The notes: a model not told the origin generated them from the letters alone. 64,000 nt of DNA from Neoarius graeffei (GCF_027579695.1 NC_083587.1:39323732-39387731), one strand, 5' to 3'; counted from the first letter of the stretch, positions 41,056 through 52,247 are shown. Program-made: numbers and translations.

Positions 41056-41300
41056 AAATCAAATCAAATCAAGTTTATTTGTACAGCGCTTTTAACAATA
41101 AACATTGTCGCAAAGCAGCTTTACAGAATTTGAACGACTTAAAACATGAGCTAATTTTATCCCTAATCTATCCCCAATGAGCAAGCCTGTGGCGACGGTG
41201 GCAAGGAAAAACTCCCTCAGACGACATGAGGAAGAAACCTCGAGAGGAACCAGACTCAAAAGGGAACCCATCCTCATTTGGGCAACAACAGACAGCCTGA
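41056..41300. repeat. Dispersed teleost repeat (aagtttatttgtacagcgc type)
   Basis: The motifs gtttatttgtacagcgcttt, gcaaagcagctttacagaat and ggaaaaactccctcagacga form a repeat I recognise as widespread in teleosts. Its right extent is unclear; related sequence may continue to about 41960. Mobility class is not known to me. Confidence 0.55.
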
Positions 41301-42475
41301 CTATAATATTAACAGTTTTAACAGGTATAACCCTCAACTGTCCTCATGGGGCCGTCCTTCACAGGAGTGGGGCGATAAAACTCCGACCAGACACAGCGCA
41401 CCAGGATGGATCAAGCAGGTCCGAGGGGCAGAAGAGGCCAGCATCTCAATCCCAGGATCAACATGTAACTCAGAGGGACAGATGGGGGGGGGGGGGGGGG
41501 AGGGGGGAGAAAGAGAGAGAGAGAGAGAGAAAGAAAACACGTTGTTAGGTATGCCCTAAAAATGACAAGTATTAAATCTGTGTGGTAGGCTCGCAGAGAC
41601 GAGAGTCTTTACATCAGGCATAACACACAATGGCATGTTAATATGGTAAAAAATATATCATGACCTGCTCTGGCTGGATGCTTGATTGGGTGATGGGAGC
41701 ACACTCCTCAGCAATGATGAGATGCAGATGGGACCCTTAGGCCTGGCCAAGACAATTCAGTTACATTTCACCGGGTCTGGGACATGCGACAGAATGTCTG
41801 ACGGCCGATTCCCTGCAGGCTACGATAGCCAGTCGAGGTCTCCACCGTCTCCACCAAAAGATTTCCTGTTGACTCCATGTAACTCAGAGGGACAGATTTG
41901 GGGTGGGGGTGGGGGGGGGAGAGAAAGAAAACACAGGTGGTTAGGTATGCCCAATGTCACCTGAATAAGTAGGAACAGTATACATATTGCACCGAGTACA
42001 AGCAGGGAATACATAGTAGCTACACTTTCGATGCACCTGCATCCGTAGGCTACAGAGCAGCGCATTCTGTTCTAGAATCTTCGGCCGGTGTCCGCATTAT
42101 ATGGACTTGGAATGGAATCGCTACCGCACACGCTGCGCCGACTCTTGCCAGAACAAAAATGCTGAAGTGGTTGAAGCGGACCGACCGCGGGGAAGAAACT
42201 GAAAGCCCAGCCATAACGTCTCCGGGACCTTCAGGATCCAAAGTGTCCTCGCCTGGTCTGCAGGCAACGCTAGCAACTGAATGAACTGAATGAACACTGT
42301 TAGACACGTTATAAAATACAACAGGAATGATGTGGATGATATTGACGGAAGATACCGTTCAACAGAATAAGTGAGTTTTCTTGGTGTCTTTCTAGTTCAC
42401 AAAGTTTAGTCAGTCAGCAGCACAACTAGGCTCGGACCTGCACTATGTTGATGTTGCTAACATTTGCACCCGGCA

Positions 42476-42592
42476 GCGAAAGTTCATAAAATGGATAACG
42501 GAAAGTTCATAAAAATGGATAACGGAAAGTTCATAAAAATGGATAACGGTAATGGATAACGGAAAGTTCATAAAAATGGATAACGGTAATGG
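42476..42592. repeat. 24-bp tandem repeat
   Basis: About five units of ggaaagttcataaaaatggataac, with an 11-bp ggtaatggata variant between two of them. Confidence 0.85.
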
Positions 42593-43287
42593 TGAAAATT
42601 ATAAGTTGGCCTTATAAGTGCCAACAGATATTCAAGGTATAAGTAGATGAAATGAACATAAAAGGGGTCTTATTTTCAACTAAAGTGTACTGCAGATGTA
42701 GGGAGTTGAAACATTTTCTGAATGAGCTAGTTGGCCCCTTTAAATAAACGGGTATCTATTCATACAGTGAGATCGCCAAAGTTTAATAAACTGAAAATGC
42801 AATAACTGTAATTTTGAAGTAGATGATGTATTGGACATGTGTCACTTGTGTCTTGTGACTTATTGTAAAAATGATATAAAGGGTTCAAAATCGCATAGTT
42901 ACAAATATAATAGTAACTTCATATGATAATATTAACCACTGGTTATTTCAGAGAGGAAAAAAATGGGGACACTATTGCTTCCATTCGGGACAATACAACA
43001 CAGAATTCGGGACCACTGGGGGACACAAAGAAAAAAAGTTAATTTCGAGCCCTGCATGAACTGCTCGTTGCAGGTCCTTCCACAACATTTCGATTGGATT
43101 AAGGTCAGGACTTTGACTTGGCCATTCCAAAACATTAACTTTATTCTTCTTTAACCATTCTTTGGTAGAACGACTTGTGTGCTTAGGGTTGTCTTGCTGC
43201 ATGACCCACCTTCTCTTGAGTTTCAGTTCATGGACAGATGTCCTGACATATTCCTTGAGAATTTGCTTGTATAATTCAGCAAATTAT

Positions 43288-43456
43288 CCTAACCTGCATG
43301 TCTTTGGACTGTGGGGGAAACCGGAGCACCTGGAGGAAACCCACACGGACAGCATGCAAACTCCACACAGAAAGGCCTCCATCGGCCACTGGGCTTGAAC
43401 CCAGAACCTTCTTGCTGTGAGGCAACAGTGCTAACCATTACACTACTGTGCCACCC
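43288..43456 (-). mobile_element. SINE family 1 fragment (head and body, tail missing)
   Basis: It runs from cctaacctgcatgtctttgg to the head accattacactactgtgcca. The tail side joins directly to the broken Tc1, so both were probably cut by one deletion. Confidence 0.8.
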
Positions 43457-44340
43457 ACTCCCAACATATGGTCACAAATGTGGGTGGGGGCCAGCATCCA
43501 TACATTCCAGTTTACCAAAACATTGTCTGCCTGAGGATCCTCCAGATCTGCTTCTTTATTGAATAAACAGCTATGAACAAAAGGCTTGACTAAACAGATA
43601 TATGTTTTAATGACCTCCACCAAGGAGGTTGTACTTTTGGTTTGGATTACACAAACACTACCTGCCCGACTTTCATGAAACTTGCTGGAAAAGTGTAGCA
43701 TGGGCCAAGGAAGAACCCATTCAATCTTGGAGCAGGTCTGACTCACGTCTTGATGAATTTAGTTACTCTTTCGCTAACATTGCGACATTTGGCCTCGGTG
43801 AAGGTCTGAGCTCTTCAAGTGCCCTTCTCATTTCTATTGCAACACCTCTGACACACGTGCACATACACAATACCCGCTCTGCAACAATTACAGTGCCATT
43901 CTGCGTTACACAAGCTGAGATATTCAGCTCACAGGAATAGAGATGTAAGGTGAATATGCCAGCCTATGTAAACACACCTCTGAATATAGAATTTCACACA
44001 ATTCAGCCATGACCAGGCCTTGCACACAAACAACCACCAGACACGTTTGGCAAATCTGAGCTCACAAACTCGTGCTGCCAGTTAGCTACCAACGCCTTGG
44101 CGAACGAAGCAACAGTATTCTGCTCCAGAGACCTAATGTTATTTGAATGAGCATCACACTGAGATAATAATGAGTCTGAATTTGAGCCTCAATTACCAAA
44201 TGCATTAAATTTATAATTGGCAACAGTGGAGAAAAAATCATGCCGTTACCATTGGATGAGCTTCTTAACAAAACAATGTGGATGTTTATAGAGTAAAAAA
44301 AAAATTATCCTTCAGACTTCGCCAATGCTAATTAAACAAA
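43457..44340. other. Intergenic sequence with a faint repeat
   Basis: 43608-43760 (atgacctccaccaaggaggt) resembles a common fish intergenic repeat with an inverted cctccaccaaggagg core. No gene is seen. Confidence 0.35.
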
Positions 44341-44354
44341 AAAGTGCTCTGGCT

Positions 44355-44731
44355 GGGGTGGCACGGTGGTGTAGTGGTTAGCGCTGTTGCCTCACAGCAA
44401 GAAGGTCCGGGTTCGAGCCCCGTGGCCGGCGAAGGCCTTTCTGTGCGGAGTTTGCATGTTCTCCCCGTGTCCGCGTGGGTTTCCTCCGGGTGCTCCAGTT
44501 TCCCCCACAGTCCAAAGACATGCGGTTAGGTTAACTGGTGACTCTAAATTGACCGTAGGTGTGAATGTGAGTGTGAATGGTTGTCTGTGTCTATGTGTCA
44601 GCCCTGTGATGACCTGGCGACTTGTCCAGGGTGTACCCCGCCTTTTGCCCGTAGTCAGCTGGGATAGGCTCCAGCTTGCCTGCGACCCTGTAGAACAGGA
44701 TAAAGCGGCTAGAGATAATGAGATGAGATGA
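44355..44731 (+). mobile_element. SINE family 1, full-length copy
   Basis: The target duplication GTGCTCTGGCT / GCGCTCTGGCT (44344-44354 and 44732-44742) has one mismatch. Confidence 0.92.
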
Positions 44732-44844
44732 GCGCTCTGGCTAACAGAATGTGAAAGTAAGGTCAAATGTTTAATACATGCTGTGCCCATAAGCTGAATC
44801 AGATCATCTGTCTATGTGTGTGTGTTTAAGCCTAAAACATGGGG

Positions 44845-45111
44845 CAGCCATTGGTCCACAGGGTCGCTGGTTCGATTCCTGGGACCAGCAGGAAAAACTT
44901 AAGGGGAGCTGAGTGAGTGAACAGCACTTTTCCTTCCCTTTGTATCATGGCTGAAGTACCGTTGAGCAAGGCACCTAACCCCCAACTGCTCCCTGGGCGC
45001 TGTAGCATAGCTGCTCATTGTTCACTTGTGTGTGCATGCATGTGTTCCCTGCTTCAGATGGGTTAAATCCAGAGGAGGAATTTCACTGTGCTTAAGTCTG
45101 TGCTTGAGTGT
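44845..45111 (+). mobile_element. tRNA-derived SINE, family 3
   Basis: It has a B box-like GGTTCGATTCC near the start (cacagggtcgctggttcgat), then gagcaaggcacctaaccccc, ctgctccctgggcgctgtag and the tail cagatgggttaaatccagag gaggaatttcactgtgctt. Fragments of the same family occur at 18380-18520 and 22858-22928. Confidence 0.7.
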
Positions 45112-45205
45112 ACTTATGACAGGCTTGTCTGACTCGTGCCCTAATTTTAAAGACTTGTGACTTGACTCTAACTTGAGTACTGATGACTCGGACTCGTGCA
45201 TTATT

Positions 45206-46135
45206 CAGTCCCCCCAGGATTCCGCGGGCCTTTTTTGTGATTGTTGCGGGCTAAAATGTCTGATGTTGCGGGGGTTTTTCAAAAAAAATTGCGATGAAAG
45301 TTGCGGTGTTTTTTAGGTTTTTGTTGTGATTACATTGCGGGAGGAAGTGAAAGTTGCGAGAAATTGTTGCGATTTTCTCTTTTTGTGATTAAAATTGAGT
45401 GATATGTTAAATATTATTACTGAAAAACTATTGATTAAAAAACAAAGGCACTGAGAAATGGTCCTATAAACAACTTTACCAATATAAAAGATTACCAGGA
45501 CTACAAAAATGCAGAAAAATAGGCTTTACTTATCCAAATGCACCTGTTGGTTCAAAAGTTAAAGTGCATAGAACCTCACAGCACAACATGAAGTTACCTT
45601 AAAATATAATATAATTGCCTCAGCTTTCATGTAAGAAAAAAAACTATTAATACTAGTACTGTGTGCAGGCAGTCTCTCCTGAAGACTAAATTAAACAATA
45701 ATTATAAACTAATAAAATAAATGGCTCAGGCTTCATAGAAGAAAAAAGCAATTTGAACAGAATCTCACAGTATGATGCTGAAGCTGCCTAAACAATGGAA
45801 AATAAAATACCATTTTGGCAAAAATGTTGGCATCCATTAATTTATTGTATTAAGTAAAAAAAATAATGTAAAGTGCACACAGTCCTTCACTGTAAACATA
45901 ACACACTTTCAGTAACAGAATTTAAGCCTATATAAACACTGACTCGCACATGCTGCTTCTCTTGAACGTATACACGGAAGTAAGGCGGAAGGTAGTTTGT
46001 CGACGTCACCTCAAGACGACGCCAACGATTGGTCAAATTTGCGGGAAGGTTGCGGTGATTGGATATAATTGCAACACCGCCCTGAATTCGCGGGGATTGG
46101 TTGAATTTGCAAATCGCAACATCCTGGAGGGTCTG
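45206..46135. mobile_element. Non-autonomous TIR element nested in the hAT
   Basis: The left end CAGTCCCCCCAGGATTCCGC and the inverted right end CAGACCCTCCAGGATGTTGC form short imperfect terminal repeats, hAT-like in form. The 8-bp flanks (gcattatt / attaactg) do not match. The interior is AT-rich with many gttgcg motifs and no transposase. Confidence 0.6.
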
Positions 46136-46223
46136 ATTAACTGCAGTCAGACTCTTCAATTGGAGACGAGGACTCTGATTTTTTTTTTGTCATGTCATAA
46201 TAAATATCTACATTATTTTTATA

Positions 46224-46594
46224 GGCGGCACGGTGGTGTAGTGGTTAGCGCTGTCACCTCACAGCAAGAAGGTCCTGGGTTCGAGCCCCGGGGCCGGCGA
46301 GGGCCTTTCTGTGTGGAGTTTGCATGTTCTCCCCGTGTCCGCGTGGCTTTCCTCCGGGTGCTCCGGTTTCCCCCACAGTCCAAAGACATGCAGGTTAGGT
46401 TAACTGGTGACTCTAAATTGACCGTAGGTGTGAATGTGAGTGTGAATGGTTGTCTGTGTCTGTGTGTCAGCCCTGTGATGACCTGGCGACTTGTCCAGGG
46501 TGTACCCCGCCTTTCGCCCGTAGTCAGCTGGGATAGGCTCCAGCTTGCCTGTGACCCTGTAGAAGGATAAAGCGGCTAGAGATAATGAGATGAG
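46224..46594 (+). mobile_element. SINE family 1, full-length copy
   Basis: A perfect 12-bp target duplication ATTATTTTTATA (46212-46223 and 46595-46606). Confidence 0.93.
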
Positions 46595-46884
46595 ATTATT
46601 TTTATACTATACTATATTTTATATTAATTTCGTGCAAGAGAATGCGCATTCACCTGTTCATACGTCATGTTCAGGAACAAACTAACGTTAATGGCGCTAA
46701 AATGCCTGGAGAGAAGGCCCTAGGATTGTCCGCTTTGCTTATACAGACTTCTCATGCAGTGGGGAAAAAATGCACTGCTATGTGTTCCGTATGTAGAAGA
46801 ACTATTGAGGAGACGACGGGGACGACCTCGAACTTCAATCATCATTTGGTAAGACCACGCCCAGAGAAGTAAGGACACGCTATG

Positions 46885-47290
46885 TTCATTGCTCTGTTGA
46901 TAGTGGGCGGGGCTTGCTTACTGATGAACTAGCTAGTGTTCTCCCTCTCTCATGTTATTTGCCCTGTTGATAGTGGGCGGGGCTTGCTTACTGATGAACT
47001 AGCTAGTGTTAACCCTCTCTCATGTTATTTGCCCTGTTGATAGTGGGCGGGGCTTGCTTGCTTACCGATGAACTAGCTAGTGTTAACCCTCTCATGTTAT
47101 TTGCCCTGTTGATAGTGGGCGGGGCTTGCTTGCTGACTGATGAACTAGCTAGTGTTAACCCTCTCTCATGTTATTTGCCCTGTTGATAGTGGGCGGGGCT
47201 TGCTTGCTGACTGATGAACTAGCTAGTGTTAACCCTCTCTCATGTTATTTGCCCTGTTGATAGTGGGCGGGGCTTGCTGAGTGATGAACA
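46885..47290 (+). repeat. ~71-bp tandem repeat with GC boxes, six copies
   Basis: Each unit contains gccctgttgatagtgggcgg ggcttgct, then gatgaactagctagtgttaa and ccctctctcatgttattt. Length differences come from extra ttgc units. GGGCGGGG in each copy matches an Sp-type box. Confidence 0.92.
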
Positions 47291-47579
47291 AGCTTTTTAT
47301 CTGTAGCCTATTAACTAAAACGGGGCAGTCGAGCAGTAATGTTAGTCCAATGCAGTAGCAGAGACGCTTTCACATAAAGGCAGCAACAGCCACCATCAAA
47401 TGGTGTGGTTGGAGTCTTGTTCTTGGACTTGACTTGGGTCAACAGTAGACTCGACTCAAAAGTTTCTTTAATGACTTGGACTTGAACACTGGGGACTTGA
47501 GACTGGACTCGGACTCGAGGTTTAGTGACTCGACTACAACACTGACTTATGATTAATAAAGGCTTCTCTAAACATACTG

Positions 47580-47844
47580 TATGGTTTCCTTTATGAATCT
47601 ATTTATTTATTTAGTTTTCAGAATATAGATCATAGTATTCACACATGAACAATTAATAAACTGCAGAAATGGCTAGGGGTAGCTATAACACCCCCAAGCC
47701 CCTCTCTGGTGCCGTCCATGTTGTAGCCATGTTTTTTTTTTTTAATTACTTAAGGTCACAAAATTTCTTACTATCTGATTAATTATTCCATTCATCTGTT
47801 CGTTAGCCACCACTACACTAACACTCTGTGCACAAGCATATTTA
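47580..47844 (+). repeat. Left copy of a ~265-bp direct duplication flanking a MITE
   Basis: The sequence tatggtttcctttatgaatc to acaagcatatttA directly precedes the Tc1-type MITE. The second copy starts directly after the MITE at 49957. Confidence 0.88.
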
Positions 47845-49956
47845 CACTACCATTCAAAAGTTTGGGGTCACTTTGAAATGTCCTTATTTTTGAAAGAAAA
47901 GCACTGTTCTTTTCAATGAAGATCACTTTAAACTAATCAGAAATCCACTCTATACATTGCTAATGTGGTAAATGACTATTCTAGCTGCAAATGTCTGGTT
48001 TTTGGTGCAATATCTACATACACTTGTGTTCAAAATAATAGCAGTCCAACACGACTAACCAGATCAATCACTGTTTTTGGTGGAAATCATATTACTACAT
48101 GGGAAATAATTTACCAGTAGGTGTAGTAGAGTCATAGAAAACCAACAGACCCAACATTCATGATATGCATGCTCCCGAGTCTGTGTAATCGAATAATTAA
48201 GTGAAAGGGACGTGTTCAGAATAACAGCAGTGTGGAGTTCAATTAGTGAGATCATTCATTCTGTGAAAAAACAGATGTCAGTCAGGTGGCCCTAATTTAA
48301 GGATGAAGCCAGCACATGTTGTACATCCATTTCTCTCTGAAAACCTGAGAAACATGGGTCGTTCCAGACATTGTTCAGAAGAACAGCGTGCTTTGATTAA
48401 AACGTTGATTGGAGAGGTAAAACGTATACTGTAAAGAAGTGCAGAAAATGATGGGCTGCTCAGCTAAAATGATCTCCAGTGCTTTAAAATGGACAGCAAA
48501 GCCAGAGAGACGTGGAAGAAAACAGAAGACTACCATTCGAATGGATCGAAGAATAGCCAGAATGGCAAAGACTCAGCCAATGATCAGCTCCAGGGTGATC
48601 AAAGACGGTCTGAAGTTACCTGTGAGTACTGTGACAATTACAAGATGCCTGTGTGAAGCTAATCTATCGGCAAGAAGCTCCCGCAAAGTTCCACTGTTAA
48701 AAAAAAGACGTGCTGAAGAGGATACAATTTGCCAAAGAACACATCGACTGGCCTAAAGAGAAATGGAAAAACATTTTGTGGACTGATGAAAGTAAAATTG
48801 TTCTTTTTGGGTCCAAGAGCCGCAGACAGTTTTTCAGACGACCCCCAAACACTGAATTCAAGCCACAGTACACTCTGAAGACAGTGAAGCATGGTGGTGC
48901 AAGCATCATGAAATGGGACTGTTTCTCTTACTATGATGTTGGGCCCATTTATTGCATACCAGGGATCATGGATCAGTTTGCATATATCAAAATACTTGAA
49001 GAGGTCATGTTGCCTTATGCTGAAGAGGAAATGCCCTTGAAATGGGTGTTTCAACAAGACAACGACCCCAAACACACCAGTAAGCGAGCAGCATCAGGGT
49101 TCAAGACCAACAAAATGAAAGTTACGGAGTGGCCAGCCCAATCCCCGGACCTTAATCCGATAGAAAACTTGTGGGGTGACATCAAAAATGCTGTTTCTGA
49201 GGCAAAACCAAGAAATGCAGAGGAATTGTGGAATGTTGTCAAATCATCCTGGGCTGGAATACCTGTTCACAGGTGCCAGAAGTTCTCAGAAACCGTGGTT
49301 AGACAACTAAATATTAGTTTAGTGATTCACAGGAATACTAAATCCTTACGATTTTTTCAGTTTATACAGTAAATATTTGGAGTTTGTAATGAAAAATGCA
49401 GACACTGCTATTTTTTGAACAGCCCAATGTTCATTTTTCTTCATTTTCTGTAAAGTAATTAAAATATTGATACATTTTTCTTCATGTTTTGATGTAGAAT
49501 ATAATGTATATTGTTCCCAATGCATGGAAATAAAAACTATTATAAGGATTTTGAGCTTTACTCACGTTTTTAAACACACTGCTATTATTTTGAACACAAC
49601 TGTAGGTGTATAGAGGCCCATTTCCAGCAACTCTCACTCCAGTGTTCTAATGGTACAATGTGTTTGCTCATTGCCTCAGAAGGCTAATGGATGATTAGAA
49701 AACCCTTGTACAATCATGTTAGCACAGCTGAAAACAGTTGAGCTCTTTAGAGAAGCTATAAAACTGACCTTCCTTTGAGCAGATTGAGTTTCTGGAGCAT
49801 CACATTTGTGGGGTCGATTAAATGCTCAAAATGGCCAGAAAAATGTCTTGACTATATTTTCTATTCATTTTACAACTTATGGTGGTAAATAAAAGTGTGA
49901 CTTTTCATGGAAAACACAAAATTGTCTGGGTGACCCCAAACTTTTGAACGGTAGTG
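47845..49956. mobile_element. Tc1-family MITE (cactaccattcaaaagtttg type), carrying a nested Tc1
   Basis: Inverted ends CACTACCATTCAAAAGTTTG and CAAACTTTTGAACGGTAGTG are flanked by TA on both sides (47843-47844 and 49957-49958). Without the insertion at 48021-49602 it is about 530 bp and non-coding. Confidence 0.92.
48021..49602 (+). mobile_element. Tc1/mariner element, near full length, nested in the MITE
   Basis: Inserted at a TA (48019-48020 and 49603-49604); ends CACTTGTGTTCAAAATAATA / TATTATTTTGAACACAACTG. The transposase starts near 48355 (MGRSRHCSEEQRALIKTLIG) and has the N-terminal DNA-binding region (48439-48756). The catalytic half is at 48710-49372: [41 protein letters not shown] and [14 protein letters not shown], so the DD34E residues are all present. 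Two frameshifts (near 48415-48440 and 48705) make it inactive as it stands. It ends with an AATAAA at 49530-49535. Confidence 0.92.
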
Positions 49957-50128
49957 TATGGTTTCTTTTATGAATCTATTTATTTAGTTAGTTTTCAGAA
50001 TATAGATCATAGTATTCACACATGAACAATTAATAAACTGCAGAAATGGCTAGGGGTAGCTATAACACCCCCAAGCCCCTCTCTGGTGCCGTCCATGTTG
50101 TAGCCATGTTTTTTTTTAAATTACTTAA

Positions 50129-51158
50129 AGTGCCATTCCACCATTGGATGTATTCTTTGGCATAAAATACAATATATTTTATGACAACATGACTAGACAG
50201 AGAAATCTTTTAGCTTCAAAATGATATATCAAACATAATTTTTTGACAATGACAAGTATATTAATTTTGCGACCAAAGTCACCTACCCTTTTAATTTCCG
50301 CGCGGTAGTGAAACGTGATGTCATCGGCAGGTTCCCTTTCTTGTGTACCACGTGTCGGTCTATTTTTAGACCAGGAAACCCCCAAAGTGAGAGAGTCATT
50401 TCTCCTCATATATGGGGGCCAAAAAAATTGCGAAAAATTTTGAGTTAATCTTTCAGTTAGCTAGATTTATTGGTATGAGCTAGATTTATTGGTATTATTT
50501 TTATCGCGTTCTATCTGCCATTGCTGATAATATGTGCCACGTCACACGTCACGTGGTACACAAGAAGGGGAACCTGCCAATGACATCACGCGCGGAAATT
50601 AAAAGGGTAGGTGACTTTGTCGCAAAATTAATATACTTGTCGTTGTCAAAAAATCATGTTTGATATATCATCTCATCTCATTATCTCTAGCCGCTTTATC
50701 CTTCTACAGGGTCGCAGGCAAGCTGGAGCCTATCCCAGCTGACTACGGGTGAAAGGCAGGGTACACCCTGGACAAGTCGCCAGGTCATCACAGGGCTGAC
50801 ACATAGACACAGACAACCATTCACACTCACATTCACACCTACGGTCAATTTAGAGCCACCAGTTAACCTAACCTGCATGTCTTTGGACTGTGGGGGAAAC
50901 CGGAGCACCCGGAGGAAACCCACGCGGACACGGGGAGAACATGCAAACTCCACACAGAAAGGCCCTCGCCGGCCCCGGGGCTCGAACCCAGGACCTTCTT
51001 GCTGTGAGGCGACAGCGCTAACCACTACACCACCGTGCCGCCCTTGATATATCATTTTGAAGCTAAAAGATTTCTCTATCTAGTGATACCATTTATATAT
51101 GTTGTCAAAATATATTGTATTTTATGCCAAAGAATACATCCAATGGTGGAATGGCACT
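50129..51158. mobile_element. Fold-back element with TTAA target duplication (Kolobok/piggyBac-like)
   Basis: The ends AGTGCCATTCCACCATTGG and CCAATGGTGGAATGGCACT are flanked by TTAA on both sides. The intact sequence at 47751-47756 shows the empty site with a single TTAA. The inverted arms are long (about 270 bp) and include aaaagggtaggtgactttg and tggtacacaagaa. There is no transposase. A family 1 SINE sits in the right arm. Confidence 0.82.
50671..51043 (-). mobile_element. SINE family 1, full-length copy
   Basis: A perfect 11-bp target duplication TTGATATATCA (50660-50670 and 51044-51054), inside the TTAA element. Confidence 0.93.
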
Positions 51159-51251
51159 TTAAGGTCACAACATTTCTTACTATCTGATTAATTATTCCAT
51201 TCATCTGTTCGTTAGCCACCACTACACTAACACTCTGTGCACAAGCATATT

Positions 51252-51589
51252 TGAATATGTAGACATCATGTTATTTTATATCCTCTATATGCAGCGTAAT
51301 GAGGATGAGGACAGGTGAACATGTACGTGTAGGCAGTGTGACACACTGTGTGAGCCGTCAGGCCGCTGGTCACGGACTCGGTGATGGAGAGTGATCATGC
51401 GTGTCAGGAGGAGCTTCTTTCTCTCCCATCTTCTCATGTCCTTAAGAGTTATTGGACAACAGAACATGAGTGGGAGGATGGCAGACCATAAAAAAAGCGA
51501 TGGGGGAAGTTTACCCATATATGTGTGTGTGTGTGTGTACACAGTGTCTGACTCCTCCTTGAACATATTATAATCCAGATCAGCTGAGA
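51252..51589. other. Upstream region of the prlh2-like gene
   Basis: Unique-looking sequence with a (GT)n run at 51520-51538. It is the likely promoter region, but I see no strong binding motif other than the TATA box that follows. Confidence 0.4.
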
Positions 51590-51596
51590 TATAAAT
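51590..51596 (+). promoter_or_regulatory. TATA box of the prlh2-like gene
   Basis: TATAAAT lies about 30 bp upstream of the inferred start of the non-coding exon and 51 bp before its splice donor. A TATA promoter fits a tissue-restricted neuropeptide gene. Confidence 0.55.
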
Positions 51597-51619
51597 GTGA
51601 CAGCTGCAGAAGCGCGGTG

Positions 51620-51647
51620 TCTCCAGGGCGAACATCCTCACACACAG
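51620..51647 (+). other. prlh2: Probable non-coding first exon of the prlh2-like gene
   Basis: The sequence ends cacacag followed by gtaagt, a near-perfect donor at 51648. It lies about 50 bp downstream of a TATA box and about 570 bp before the acceptor at 52220. The exact transcription start is inferred to be near 51620. Confidence 0.5.
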
Positions 51648-52247
51648 GTAAGTTACAAACAACAACTAAATGTGGACGTGATTAATAATATTCAGTAAAT
51701 ACTAGTTTTTAACACACATATATAGGCATATTTTCCGTAATCTGGTATAATGCAATTTCGTGGAAATAGGCAGGCTATAGACTGGCATCCTGGTTGGGGA
51801 AAAAAAAGTTAGAAATGTTTTAGTGACAAAACGACTTGTTTGAGAACATGTGATAAATAACAGCCTGTATGCGTTTACTTTGGTTCATTTTTGCTCTTTT
51901 AGTCTGTGAAGTCACCCTGGAAAAAAAAAAAAACTATACACAGTGTTCTCGAGTTATTAATAGATTTACTGAACCTTACTGTGATGGAAAGAACTTGCAG
52001 TTTAAAGCCAATTTGTGACAGTTTATTTTATTAAAGTAAAATAAGTAGGCTAGATAATAGTTGATCTTTCACTATATAGCCAGATGCAGGTGTTTGCAGG
52101 TTTCAGGGAATGTTTGTATATTTAATGTACAGCTACACATCCCCCCCCCCCCCAATACATGTGATGTGCACAAGTTATTATTGACCTGTTTCTGTAAAAT
52201 ATCAGAAGTGTTTTCTTTAGAGTTCCACACACTCCTCCTGCTCCGGT

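Larger units (their letters stand above)
40836..43054. mobile_element. Non-autonomous hAT element (family C) nested in the Tc1
   Basis: The ends CAGCGCTCGAAACTAA and TTAATTTCGAGCCCTG are inverted, and the 8-bp target duplication CATGAACT is perfect (40828-40835 and 43055-43062). The interior has no transposase. It contains a dispersed fish repeat (41056 onward: caaatcaagtttatttgtac agcgc), poly-G/GA runs at 41486-41531, and a second related block at 41880-41952. Confidence 0.92.
40458..43287 (-). mobile_element. Tc1 family B element, interrupted by a hAT element and truncated
   Basis: The left end CAGTGGTGCTTGAAAGTTTG follows a TA. The minus-strand frame 43202-42972 encodes [40 protein letters not shown], the second and third catalytic parts of a Tc1 DDE transposase. 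A hAT element (40836-43054) sits between this and the end of the gene. The N-terminal half and the other terminus are missing; the element stops where a SINE fragment begins (~43287). Confidence 0.85.
45120..47544 (+). mobile_element. hAT element (family A), second copy, with nested insertions
   Basis: The ends CAGGCTTGTCTGACTCG and CTCGACTACAACACTG match the copy at 19181-20466 in the opposite orientation. The 8-bp target duplication ACTTATGA is perfect (45112-45119 and 47545-47552). The frame at 46642-46872 encodes the same BED finger (CSVCRRTIEETTGTTSNFNH). A TIR element (45206-46135) and a SINE (46224-46594) are inserted. The ~70-bp unit with gtgggcggggcttgc has expanded to six copies (46885-47290), against two in the other element. 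Confidence 0.9.
49957..51251 (+). repeat. Right copy of the ~265-bp direct duplication, split by an insertion
   Basis: It is homologous to 47580-47844 over 49957-50128 and 51159-51251, interrupted by the TTAA element at 50129-51158. The two copies differ at only a few positions. Confidence 0.88.

Noticed and set aside
44355-44430. tRNA-like head with A and B box motifs
   Set aside because: It is the promoter part of a SINE; it cannot fold into a complete cloverleaf with acceptor stem and continues into SINE body, so no tRNA gene is called.
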